In this document: piece by piece, positions 1 through 6,377 of the stretch
Layout of the letters: every line of letters starts with the position of its first letter
Numbering within the stretch: position 1 is the first letter of the stretch
Assembly: GCA_003482405.1 (NCBI GenBank)
Contig: DMZB01000194.1
Coordinates: 1 to 12,479, forward strand
Direction: 5' to 3'
Source: Lactobacillus sp.
GTDB taxonomy: Bacteria > Bacillota > Bacilli > Lactobacillales > Lactobacillaceae
Length of the DNA: 12,479 nt
Notes under the pieces: model-generated
Seen by the model: only the letters and a program-made list of their open reading frames with translations
Told to the model about the DNA's origin: nothing
Databases searched by the model: none
Position numbers and translations under genes: made by a program

Positions 1-216
1 GATTAATGTTTTCATATGTCAAGTTGTGAAAATAATAACAAAATAACAGAGGAATATCCTTTTATCCCAGTATTTGTGTGCATTCTGGTTCATCGACCAT
101 CAGACCACTTGAATCAACACTTTTTCATTTAAAAATTAATTATTCACACAAACATTTCACAATCATTCTGCGACCAAATAAAGTCATTTTCAAGAAATCA
201 GTTACTAACTTAATTG

Positions 217-245
217 TTTTCAACATAGTGCCTTATTCCTATGTT
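217..245 (+). promoter_or_regulatory. Candidate promoter of the ABC exporter operon
   Basis: TTTTCA (217-222) is a -35-like hexamer, followed by 17 bases and TATGTT (240-245) as the -10. Both match the sigma-A consensus at four of six positions, so this is a modest promoter. It lies about 190 bases before the ATPase start, leaving a long leader. An 18-bp dyad overlaps the -10. No better promoter was found nearer the gene. Confidence 0.35.
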
Positions 246-258
246 ACACGTGAAACAT
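241..258. promoter_or_regulatory. Candidate operator, 18-bp near-perfect palindrome
   Basis: ATGTTACACGTGAAACAT is an inverted repeat with only one mismatched base pair (positions 6 and 13 of the site). It overlaps the -10 of the candidate promoter, as a repressor site would. Its length and symmetry suit a dimeric helix-turn-helix regulator such as TetR or LacI type, but none is encoded in the window and I do not recognise the motif. Related half-sites occur at 310-317 and 351-358. Confidence 0.45.
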
Positions 259-433
259 CGGCCATTAAACGTGACGTGCATTTTCGACCATTTAGCTCGA
301 TTGATCCCCTGTTTCAATGCAACCAGGCTTAAAAACATTAATTATGCTCCTTGAAACATCATTCGGGCGAGAAAAGGTAATCTTACGGTAAAATAAGGGA
401 AAGGTTATTTTACAAAAAAGGCGGTGAGGATCT

Positions 434-1207
434 ATGACTGACGTTTTGACTCTAACGAATATCGCAAAACACTTCGAAAACCATCAGGTCTTAAAGAACG
501 TGACTTTTTCTGTCCCAGCCGGTCAAATCGTGGGCTACATTGGACAAAACGGTGCCGGCAAAAGCACAACGTTAAAAATCATTCTTGGTTTAGAACAGGC
601 TAGTGACGGCGAGGTTACGATTCTGGGGCAATCTTTAAAGGACAATCGTGATGCCTTAATGCAGCGCATTGGTTACGTCCCCGAAAACGCGGATATCTTT
701 GAGGCGCTGACAGCTAACGAATATCTGAGTTTTATTGGCCAGCTATACGGATTAACAGAATCGGATGCGCGCTACAAAGCGCAACAATTACTAACCATTC
801 TGGGTAATGGTGCGAGCTTCAATAAACCGATCAGTAGTTTTTCAAAAGGCATGCGGCAAAGCGTGCTGATTATCGCAAGTCTATTGCATAATCCAGAACT
901 GCTTTTCTGGGACGAACCACTGAACGGACTGGACGCCAATACCGTTCTCATTATTGAAGAAGTCTTGGCTAAACTACGTGATCAAGGCAAAACGATTTTC
1001 TACTCTTCACACATCTTAGACGTGGTGCAGGCTGTGAGTGATCAAATATTATTGCTTAATGACGGTCGGGTTGCCGCACAAGGAACGTTTGCTGATTTGT
1101 CGCATAACTCAGATACATCATTGCAGCAACTATTTAATGATATGACTGGTTTCAAAGAACATGGCGAAAAAGCTCAGGCCATAATTGATGTACTGGGGGT
1201 GTCCTAA
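434..1207 (+). CDS. ABC transporter ATP-binding protein (exporter type)
   Basis: A 257-residue nucleotide-binding subunit that couples ATP hydrolysis to transport by the membrane protein encoded next. Walker A is GQNGAGKST (37-45). The Q-loop region reads GYVPE (80-84), with Glu in place of Gln, as is common in ABC-2 export ATPases. The signature is FSKGMRQ (136-142), Walker B is LLFWDEP (156-162) with catalytic Glu161, the D-loop is NGLDA (164-168) and the switch His is 193. The length suits a single domain plus a short C-terminal tail. The start is supported by GGTGAGG four bases before ATG. The permease begins on the base after this stop codon, so the genes are translationally coupled. The substrate is unknown. 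Export is inferred from the ATPase subtype and the absence of a binding protein gene. Confidence 0.92.
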   Translation: MTDVLTLTNIAKHFENHQVLKNVTFSVPAGQIVGYIGQNGAGKSTTLKIILGLEQASDGEVTILGQSLKDNRDALMQRIGYVPENADIFEALTANEYLSFIGQLYGLTESDARYKAQQLLTILGNGASFNKPISSFSKGMRQSVLIIASLLHNPELLFWDEPLNGLDANTVLIIEEVLAKLRDQGKTIFYSSHILDVVQAVSDQILLLNDGRVAAQGTFADLSHNSDTSLQQLFNDMTGFKEHGEKAQAIIDVLGVS

Positions 1208-2899
1208 ATGCTCTATAAGAAGAACAAACAGCAAAAGGAAAGTGGCTTGCTGACTTTCTTAGATCACTTTCAGGGCGTGCTCACGAAACGTCACATCAAT
1301 TACACTCAGTTACGTTTGATTCTAAAATATAAGCTATTACTTGATGCACGTGATACGTCACTTTTCACATTATTCACACAAATGCGCTCACAACACGATC
1401 GTCGACAAGACGAGATTCCAACTGCACGCGGCGTGTTAGCCTCGATGTGGTATTACGGAATCTACGGCGTCATCTTCGGTTTGCTCTTCCTTTTTGGCGC
1501 CTCATTCACGACAATCTGTTATTTCTTCCTAACCTACTTCGTCATCCTGTTTACGACCATCTTATCTAGTTTTTCATCAATCTTACTCGATCCGCGTGAT
1601 CGTGACATTATCGGCGTTCGTGGCGTCAATGACCGCACTTTAAATGCTGCTAGATTGATTCATGTCAGCTATTACATTGGTAGCGTTGCCCTACTGCTTG
1701 TGGTGCCAGCCATCCTCGTACTGAGTTGGAAAGCATCAGTTTTATTTGCCATCTTATTTTTCATCGTGACCTTATTATTTACGCTCTTTACGTCGTTTGT
1801 TGCACTACTGCTATACTTCATTATTTTGCATTCTTTTAACGGCGATAAGTTGCGAAACCTAATCAATGTCTTTCAGGTTGCGTTTATGATTCTGATTTAT
1901 GCTGCCGCACAATTACCAAACTTACTAGACGGACTTAACGTCAATTTCACGATTACACCAATCTGGCACTGGTGGAGTATCTTTGCTTTTCCATTCTGGT
2001 TTGCCGCTCCGCTAGCCGCATGGCAATCATCATGGACACCCAGCTTGGTTATTTTCACCAGTGCCGCCGTCATCGGGTTAATTGTCAGTCTCGGCTACTA
2101 TCTTCACATCAGCAATCAGTTTGAAGTGATGCTTCAAAAGTTGGCCACTCACTCTGACAAAACACCGCGCATTGGCATTTGGCAACGACTCATGGGGTTG
2201 CCTTATCGACGTCATCCTCAAAAAGAAAATTATTTCAATCTTGCCTGGCGATTAAATCAAACGGAACGTGATTATCATCTTCGAGTTTATCCTGTGTTAG
2301 GCCTGACAGTCGTTCTCGTGTTTGTTTTCCTCGTAGAACTCGGGATCGATGGCGGTCGCTGGCAGTCTATTCTGCAAAATCGTTGGCTCACGCTGACCGT
2401 CTATGCGATGACCTTTGCCATCCCGCAACTCATGATCAATCTGCGTTACAGTAGCCATCCAGAAGCAATGAATGTGTTCAAGGTAATACCCAATTTTCAA
2501 CCGAAAGAGTTCCAACAAGCCACGGTGTGGATGGCCGTTTCACGCTTACTAATTCCGCAAGCCGTTTTACTGGCAGTCCTCTTAACACCACTACTCGGCT
2601 GGCAAGGTCTGGTTACAGATATCAATGCAACATTATATTCATTTATTATTTCCACTGCGGTTGCAAACCAAACGATGTCACTACCTTTTAACGCAGTGTA
2701 CACAGCAAATCAATCCAGCTCGCTCGGACTTGTCAATTCATTTATGACACTGCTGGCACTCATTCCTGGTATTGGTTTAAACACACTCGCACTCATTCCT
2801 AAAGCCGGCTGGGGTAACCTCATCATTACTGTTTTATGGATTGTTGTGATCCTCATGTTTCGGTACTTTCAACGTACTCCTGCAACCCGTTATCAATAA
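1208..2899 (+). CDS. Large membrane subunit of the ABC exporter
   Basis: A 563-residue integral membrane protein. A hydrophilic N-terminal stretch of about 80 residues is rich in Lys, Arg and Gln. About twelve hydrophobic segments follow, roughly at 82-103, 104-123, 150-172, 174-205, 220-238, 255-275, 280-300, 362-380, 395-412, 445-465, 470-490 and 515-558. A cytoplasmic-looking loop lies around 305-355. ATG follows the ATPase stop directly, and the ribosome binding site (GGGGGTG) lies inside the ATPase gene, so the pair forms one complex. At more than 500 residues it is longer than a typical six-helix ABC-2 permease and could be a fused or duplicated membrane domain, as in some Gram-positive exporters. 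I do not recognise the specific family, and the substrate cannot be told. Its 3' end overlaps the opposing LOG gene by 7 bases. Confidence 0.85.
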   Translation: MLYKKNKQQKESGLLTFLDHFQGVLTKRHINYTQLRLILKYKLLLDARDTSLFTLFTQMRSQHDRRQDEIPTARGVLASMWYYGIYGVIFGLLFLFGASFTTICYFFLTYFVILFTTILSSFSSILLDPRDRDIIGVRGVNDRTLNAARLIHVSYYIGSVALLLVVPAILVLSWKASVLFAILFFIVTLLFTLFTSFVALLLYFIILHSFNGDKLRNLINVFQVAFMILIYAAAQLPNLLDGLNVNFTITPIWHWWSIFAFPFWFAAPLAAWQSSWTPSLVIFTSAAVIGLIVSLGYYLHISNQFEVMLQKLATHSDKTPRIGIWQRLMGLPYRRHPQKENYFNLAWRLNQTERDYHLRVYPVLGLTVVLVFVFLVELGIDGGRWQSILQNRWLTLTVYAMTFAIPQLMINLRYSSHPEAMNVFKVIPNFQPKEFQQATVWMAVSRLLIPQAVLLAVLLTPLLGWQGLVTDINATLYSFIISTAVANQTMSLPFNAVYTANQSSSLGLVNSFMTLLALIPGIGLNTLALIPKAGWGNLIITVLWIVVILMFRYFQRTPATRYQ

Positions 2900-3456
2900 G
2901 TGCGAATAACTGGTGGGACGTAACTATTAATAAATGTCCAAACATCAGACAACGAGTCTGAAAAAAGTAATTTTTGTCGATCAGGTTCAGTTAAAAAAGC
3001 CTCTTCAGTCATACGGTCAAACATTTGTCGCAATGGATCATAGTATCCGTTAACGTTAAAGAAGACACAAGGATCATCATTATCGCCGATTCGGGCCCAT
3101 GAATACGCCTCAGCAATTTCTTCCAACGTTCCCGGTCCACCTGGCAGTGCCACGCAGGCGTCGGCTTCTTTCATCATGGTAGCTTTGCGAACGTCCATGT
3201 CAGCAACAACTCGCAGGTCAGTTAAGGTCTTTAAAGCGGTTCCCCGGTCGTACAGGTCCTGTGGAATAATGCCATGCACTTGACCACCATCACTGATAAC
3301 AGTGTTGGCCAACACACCCATTAAACCGACGCCACCGCCACCGTAAACAAGTTCTAAATCATGTGCAACCAGCCAATGGGCGAGCTCAACCGTCGCTGCT
3401 TCATACATCGGTTTATTACCTGTTGACGCACCACAATACACTGCCACTTTTTTCAT
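2893..3456 (-). CDS. LOG-family nucleotide phosphoribohydrolase (TIGR00730)
   Basis: A 187-residue cytoplasmic enzyme of the lysine decarboxylase-like LOG family. Characterised members cleave the N-glycosidic bond of cytokinin riboside monophosphates or AMP, releasing the base and ribose 5-phosphate. It has the N-terminal VAVYCGAS, the glycine-rich YGGGGVGLMG (38-47), the RKATMM segment with catalytic Arg90, and the family motif PGGPGTLEE (105-113) with Glu113. The start at 3456 gives MKKVAVYCG, typical of the family, with AAGGATGG upstream at a usable distance. The ATG at 3468 has its AAGG touching the codon and is less likely. A bacterial nucleotide-salvage or housekeeping role is inferred. 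Older annotations call such genes lysine decarboxylase, which this family is not. Confidence 0.9.
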   Translation of the reverse strand: MKKVAVYCGASTGNKPMYEAATVELAHWLVAHDLELVYGGGGVGLMGVLANTVISDGGQVHGIIPQDLYDRGTALKTLTDLRVVADMDVRKATMMKEADACVALPGGPGTLEEIAEAYSWARIGDNDDPCVFFNVNGYYDPLRQMFDRMTEEAFLTEPDRQKLLFSDSLSDVWTFINSYVPPVIRTY

Positions 3457-3494
3457 CCGTATAGCCATCCTTTTTTCTTAATTGCTGTTTGTTT

Positions 3495-3503
3495 ATCTTA
3501 GCA
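3495..3503 (-). promoter_or_regulatory. Candidate extended -10 promoter of the LOG gene
   Basis: On the minus strand TGC-TAAGAT forms an extended -10 about 40 bases before the chosen start codon. No good -35 is present at 16 to 18 bases, so the call rests on the TGN extension and position. Confidence 0.3.
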
Positions 3504-3591
3504 CCACAAACCAGTAGTTATGTGAAAGAAATTTAGCAATATTATGAAAATCACATGGCGATTCTGCCAAACAACTAAAAATTTTATATTC

Positions 3592-3625
3592 GTGATTTAC
3601 TCATCTATTTGTGATTTACTCATCT
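3592..3625. repeat. Two tandem copies of a 15-bp direct repeat
   Basis: GTGATTTACTCATCT occurs twice, identical, with a 19-base period (3592-3606 and 3611-3625; spacer ATTT). It sits between the LOG promoter and the marR terminator. The period of nearly two helical turns would suit paired protein binding on one DNA face, but a simple local duplication is equally possible. Confidence 0.7.
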
Positions 3626-3651
3626 CATAAATAACATCAAACTTTCCTGTT

Positions 3652-3700
3652 GACAAAAAACGATTCGATACTGGCATCACAGCCTTGTATCGAATCGTTT
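3652..3700 (-). terminator. Intrinsic terminator of the marR transcript
   Basis: A perfect 14-bp stem (AAACGATTCGATAC at 3658-3671 with its exact complement at 3687-3700) encloses a 15-base loop. On the minus strand it is followed by a run of six T that includes the last bases of the stem. It lies 60 bases past the marR stop codon and points away from LOG, so it ends the marR (and possibly oppA-marR) transcript before it reaches LOG. Confidence 0.85.
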
Positions 3701-3760
3701 GCGTTTATCATTCAATTTTGATATCGGAGAAATCGACCATGGTCTGTTTTCTCGCCAAGT

Positions 3761-4225
3761 TTACTTTTCAGCTAGATCCTGCCCATCTACCGACTTCAAA
3801 CGATCAGACAGATCAAACATTGCAGACCGGGAGTTAACGTACGTATCATCGTCATAATTCAACAAGTCTTGGCAATCCGTTACGTGTTGATAGATTTCAT
3901 CACGCTTGGACTTGGCCTTCGCAGTTAATTTCACAACGACCTGACGTTCATCAACCTTTGAGCGTGTTCGTTTGACCCAACCATTACTTTCAAGTCGGCG
4001 TAATAGTGGCGTCAAAGTACCACTATCAAGGCTAACCCGTTCACCAATTTCGTTGACAGTTAACTTGTCTTTTTCCCATAGGACACAAAGTGCAATGTAC
4101 TGTGGAAACGTTAATCCGTATGGTTTTAGCGTTTCGATATAGAAGTGATTAAATAATTTATTTGCGTTATAAACAGCGACACAAAGTTGATCGTCAATTA
4201 AACGTGGTTTAACATCTGCTGCCAT
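3761..4225 (-). CDS. OhrR-type MarR-family thiol redox regulator
   Basis: A 154-residue winged-helix repressor of the OhrR branch of MarR, which senses organic hydroperoxides through a reactive Cys. The N-terminus matches the OhrR pattern: LCVAVY places Cys15, Tyr19 and Tyr29 exactly where the sensing Cys and its two hydrogen-bonding Tyr residues sit in Bacillus OhrR. LTFPQYIALCVLWE (38-51) and LDSGTLTPLLRRLE (66-79) are the recognition region, and the wing carries DER (92-94). Further Cys residues are at 47 and 118. Cys118 lies close to the second Cys of two-Cys OhrR proteins, so disulfide sensing is possible (inference). The start has GGAGGAG six bases upstream. No ohr peroxidase gene is adjacent. 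Upstream, on the same strand, is oppA, 136 bases away with no clear terminator between, so partial cotranscription is likely. An imperfect dyad (TCCTTAAT with ATTA and AGGA arms) lies in that gap and might be its own operator. Confidence 0.9.
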   Translation of the reverse strand: MAADVKPRLIDDQLCVAVYNANKLFNHFYIETLKPYGLTFPQYIALCVLWEKDKLTVNEIGERVSLDSGTLTPLLRRLESNGWVKRTRSKVDERQVVVKLTAKAKSKRDEIYQHVTDCQDLLNYDDDTYVNSRSAMFDLSDRLKSVDGQDLAEK

Positions 4226-4361
4226 GGTGACTCCTCCAATTACTCTGCCGTTTCAAAAAAATCCTTTTTAATATCCACAAGACTATCACATTAAGGACCT
4301 AAATAGCTAGTTTCATATTCGGAATTTTATTAGCAATAAGTCGCCAACCCGCTACCAAATA

Positions 4362-6020
4362 CTACTTAATACTCGTGTACTTAAAGTTCCATTGTGTTCC
4401 GGCTGTATTATGAATAATGCCATGGACGTCATTTTGTTGCAAGTAAGCGTAATTTGCCTGATATAACGGGGTAAAGCTTTGAACACGGTTCAAATATTGA
4501 CTAGCCTGAATCAAATCTTGCCAACGTTTTGCCGGCTCATTGGCGTCTGCGTTTTGGGCTCTTTCAATAAGATCATCGTACTTGCTGTCAGACCATTTAC
4601 CGTAGTTATAAGCTGTGTTACTCTGCGGGATTTGAAGGAATGTAATTGGATCATTAAAATCGCCACCCCAACCGGAGAGCATTATATCAAATTCGCCTTT
4701 TTGTCCCTGCTGATCAGCTGCTTTGGATGGGATTGAGTGAATGTTGATAGTCAAACCAGGCAAGTTTTTTTCCAATTGACTCTTGAGGTACTGAGCTACC
4801 ATCGGACTGGTTCCATCGTCGTCTGTTGATAGCAGCGTCAACGTCAGCTTTTTAATGCCAACCTCTTTTAAACCTGTCGCAAACTTTTTCTTTGCCAATT
4901 GTGGTTCGTACGCTACTGTATGGGCCACTTTTTGCTCACTGGCAAAATCCTGTTTGGTTCTGGCGTCCTTGGCTAATCCGCCAGGGACAAATCCAGTTGG
5001 AACCCGTGAACCATCTCCGAGCACCTTTTCAGTCAGTTGCGCGCGGTTGACAGACAGTGCGACGGCCTGACGAATGTTTACATTGTTGGTAGCCTTATTG
5101 TTAGTCGCGTTGCTATCACGGAAATTCCACTTTAAATATGTCATGTAAGAATATGGGTATTGACGGAAACGAGAGTCATCCCGGTAATTTTTCACCTGCT
5201 GATTAGATAATAGTGTCAGGCTAAGCTTCTTCTGATCAAAAATCTCCACGCCCGTCGTGTTATTGCCAATAACTTGATAGGTAATCTTATTCAGTTTGAC
5301 AGCCTTTTTATCCCAATACTGGTTATTTTTGACAAACTGCCACTTGTTGCCAGTTCCGTTCCAACCTTCCATCTTAAACGGTCCACTGTACACCATGTAC
5401 TTTGACGTCGTTGCGTACTTCTTCCCATATTTTTCCACAACCCGTTGATTCTGTGGCGCGAACAGTGGGTAGGCCATCAATAGTTTGAAGTATGCGATTG
5501 GTTTGTCTAGTTGAACAACCACCGTCGTTTTTGTTGGCGCACTGATTCCCAGAGACTTCACCGGAGCTTTACCGGCATTTACTTGATCTGCATTCTTAAT
5601 GCCATCAAACAGATAGGCATATTGCGATTTCGTTGATGGCGTTAACGTCCGCCGCCAAGAGTACACGAAGTCTTTGGCAGTTAATGCATCCCCATTGCTC
5701 CATTTGAGACCAGGACGTAGATGGAAGGTATAGGTTTTGCCGTCTGCACTAACTGTTGCAGATTTGGCCAGCCCGGGAGTAAGGGTCCCTGATTTACCAA
5801 GTCGATAAAAACTTTCAAACACATTCCCCGTCTGTCCATAGCCAGTTGCTTTTGATAAATCAATCGTATCTAAGGGTGCTTGAGCAGACAACTTTAACGT
5901 TTGTTTGTCACTACTTGTCGACTGTTTACCACAAGCCGTCAGAACAAGCGCCATCATGGCCAACAATACTGTAATCATTGAAACTAACCGAATCCGTCTA
6001 TGCAAAAAATAGTGTCTCAT
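4362..6020 (-). CDS. oppA: Oligopeptide ABC transporter substrate-binding lipoprotein
   Basis: A 552-residue family-5 extracellular solute-binding protein that captures peptides at the outer membrane face for an Opp-type importer. It has a basic N-terminus, a hydrophobic segment (12-27) and a lipobox LTAC, so Cys30 would be lipidated. Typical OppA features follow: LDTIDLSKATGYGQ, FESFYRLGK, a GKTYTFHLRPGLKWSNG segment with TAKDFVYSWRRT, and late WGGDFNDP. Length is normal for the family. The start has GAGGGGTAAGG just upstream. No oppBCDF genes are in the window, so it must use permeases encoded elsewhere. Its ~320-nt leader carries a Cys-rich short reading frame and a terminator, suggesting control by cysteine supply and perhaps a role in uptake of cysteine-containing peptides. 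The ligand itself cannot be read from the sequence. Confidence 0.93.
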   Translation of the reverse strand: MRHYFLHRRIRLVSMITVLLAMMALVLTACGKQSTSSDKQTLKLSAQAPLDTIDLSKATGYGQTGNVFESFYRLGKSGTLTPGLAKSATVSADGKTYTFHLRPGLKWSNGDALTAKDFVYSWRRTLTPSTKSQYAYLFDGIKNADQVNAGKAPVKSLGISAPTKTTVVVQLDKPIAYFKLLMAYPLFAPQNQRVVEKYGKKYATTSKYMVYSGPFKMEGWNGTGNKWQFVKNNQYWDKKAVKLNKITYQVIGNNTTGVEIFDQKKLSLTLLSNQQVKNYRDDSRFRQYPYSYMTYLKWNFRDSNATNNKATNNVNIRQAVALSVNRAQLTEKVLGDGSRVPTGFVPGGLAKDARTKQDFASEQKVAHTVAYEPQLAKKKFATGLKEVGIKKLTLTLLSTDDDGTSPMVAQYLKSQLEKNLPGLTINIHSIPSKAADQQGQKGEFDIMLSGWGGDFNDPITFLQIPQSNTAYNYGKWSDSKYDDLIERAQNADANEPAKRWQDLIQASQYLNRVQSFTPLYQANYAYLQQNDVHGIIHNTAGTQWNFKYTSIK

Positions 6021-6098
6021 TTTCCTTACCCCTCATATTCATTAATTGTGCGGATGAAATGTGGTTCGAATCCCTGTTTGTACCGTAATTCAGGCAGT

Positions 6099-6137
6099 AA
6101 AAAACGCATCCCATCCACTTAGCGGACAAAATGCGTT
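6099..6137 (-). terminator. Intrinsic terminator inside the oppA leader (attenuator)
   Basis: On the minus strand AACGCAT (6137-6131) pairs with ATGCGTT (6109-6103). An inner GTCC/GGAT helix adds support, and a run of six T follows (6104-6099), partly shared with the stem. A GTAA/TTAC pairing can extend the base. It lies about 80 bases before the oppA start and downstream of a good promoter, so it would cut off oppA transcription unless an alternative fold forms. Confidence 0.75.
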
Positions 6138-6145
6138 GCTTACAT

Positions 6146-6209
6146 GATTCATTTTTGCGTTGACGCCCAAACATTAATTTGGGTTCGTGTCACCGCCATT
6201 AAAAGAATC
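6146..6209 (-). promoter_or_regulatory. Long central hairpin of the oppA leader
   Basis: Three stacked helices on the minus strand: GATTC-TTTT (6209-6201) with AAAA-T-GAATC (6156-6146, one bulge), GCGGTGAC (6196-6189) with GTCAACGC (6164-6157, one mismatch), and CCCAAA (6183-6178) with TTTGGG (6171-6166) around a six-base loop. No T run follows, so it is not a terminator. It likely acts as the folding partner that decides whether the downstream terminator forms. Confidence 0.5.
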
Positions 6210-6263
6210 CTGTTTTATCAACAGACATTGTTCACCGTGGTCACTAAGTTAATCGATAAACAG
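6210..6263 (-). promoter_or_regulatory. Hairpin A, overlapping the Cys-rich leader peptide frame
   Basis: On the minus strand CTGTTTATC (6263-6255), which includes Cys codon 13, pairs with GATAAAACAG (6219-6210), which starts in the leader stop codon. This gives nine base pairs and one bulged A, with a 35-base loop. A ribosome held at the Cys codons would mask the 5' arm and free the 3' arm. Confidence 0.5.
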
Positions 6264-6298
6264 CCGGTACAACAACAGAATTGTTTTAATGACATCAT
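6218..6298 (-). CDS. Cysteine-rich leader peptide upstream of oppA (26 residues)
   Basis: A 26-codon frame reading MMSLKQFCCCTGC, then a tail rich in Val, Thr and Asn that ends in Cys and TGA. Five of 26 residues are Cys, three in a row at codons 8-10 (all TGT), with others at 13 and 26. The ribosome binding site AAGGGG (6312-6307) lies eight bases before the first ATG. It sits about 43 nt into the transcript predicted from the TTGACG/TATGCT promoter and ends about 80 nt before the leader terminator. It has no signal peptide and looks like a sensor of translation rather than a functional product. Cys-rich leader peptides that control sulfur genes are known in mycobacteria; I do not recall one for an Opp protein in lactobacilli. 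It is too short to be proven by sequence alone. Confidence 0.7.
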   Translation of the reverse strand: MMSLKQFCCCTGCLSINLVTTVNNVC

Positions 6299-6347
6299 TT
6301 GGCACGCCCCTTTTAATAGTTGTTAGTCCTGTTACTAACTTGAAGTA

Positions 6348-6376
6348 AGCATAACTAATTCAGTTCAGGACGTCAA
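6348..6376 (-). promoter_or_regulatory. Promoter of the oppA leader
   Basis: On the minus strand TTGACG (6376-6371) is the -35, then exactly 17 bases, then TATGCT (6353-6348) as the -10. Transcription would begin near A6341. It is the best-matched promoter of the window's left half and separates oppA from the sugar operon upstream. A 16-bp perfect palindrome abuts its -35. Confidence 0.7.
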
Positions 6377-6377
6377 C

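Larger units (their letters stand above)
1..433. other. Intergenic and regulatory region upstream of the ABC exporter
   Basis: No convincing gene lies in these 433 bases. The only longer frame, GTG at 78 to 332, has no ribosome binding site and no recognisable domain. At the left edge, the minus strand has a perfect TTGACA hexamer (22 to 17) whose -10 would fall outside the window, which suggests a divergent gene to the left. Next to it, TTGTGAA-AATA-ATAACAA (24-41) is an imperfect dyad resembling a Rex operator, weak on its own. At 217-258 there is a candidate promoter with a dyad over its -10, listed separately. TGTTTCAA at 310-317 and TTGAAACA at 351-358 are exact inverted copies of each other and share the TGTTTCA core with the dyad. 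Confidence 0.6.
3457..3760. other. Intergenic region between the LOG and marR genes
   Basis: About 300 bases without a gene. It holds the candidate LOG promoter, a 15-bp direct repeat (3592-3606 and 3611-3625), and the terminator of the marR transcript (3652-3700). The rest is AT-rich and shows no further structure I can support. Confidence 0.6.
6021..6341 (-). promoter_or_regulatory. oppA leader RNA, candidate cysteine-responsive attenuator
   Basis: The predicted transcript starts near 6341 and runs about 320 nt before the oppA ATG. In order it holds a small hairpin (GTTAGT/ACTAAC, 6339-6322), a ribosome binding site, the Cys-rich leader peptide (6298-6218), hairpin A (6263-6210), a long central hairpin (6209-6146), an intrinsic terminator (6137-6099) and the oppA ribosome binding site. 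The 5' arm of hairpin A begins in the Gly12-Cys13 codons and its 3' arm begins in the leader stop codon, the classical coupling of ribosome position to folding. The features are read directly; the switching mechanism is inferred. No T-box sequence or known riboswitch core was found. Confidence 0.65.

Noticed and set aside
78..332. 84-residue open frame on the plus strand
   Set aside because: Starts with GTG, has no ribosome binding site, no domain, and covers candidate regulatory sequence.
6062..6080. tRNA T-arm-like sequence GGTTCGAATCC on the plus strand
   Set aside because: The flanking bases do not form a five-pair T stem, no CCA-like end or acceptor arm is present, and there is no anticodon arm upstream. 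Treated as chance.
6144..6326. 60-residue plus-strand frame in the oppA leader region
   Set aside because: It is the reverse complement of the leader structure, and the minus-strand reading has promoter, ribosome binding site and regulatory codons.
6099..6341. T-box or known riboswitch in the oppA leader
   Set aside because: No conserved T-box sequence (TGGNACCGCG-like) or terminator complement was found, and no core of the TPP, FMN, SAM or lysine classes. The Cys-rich frame explains the leader better.
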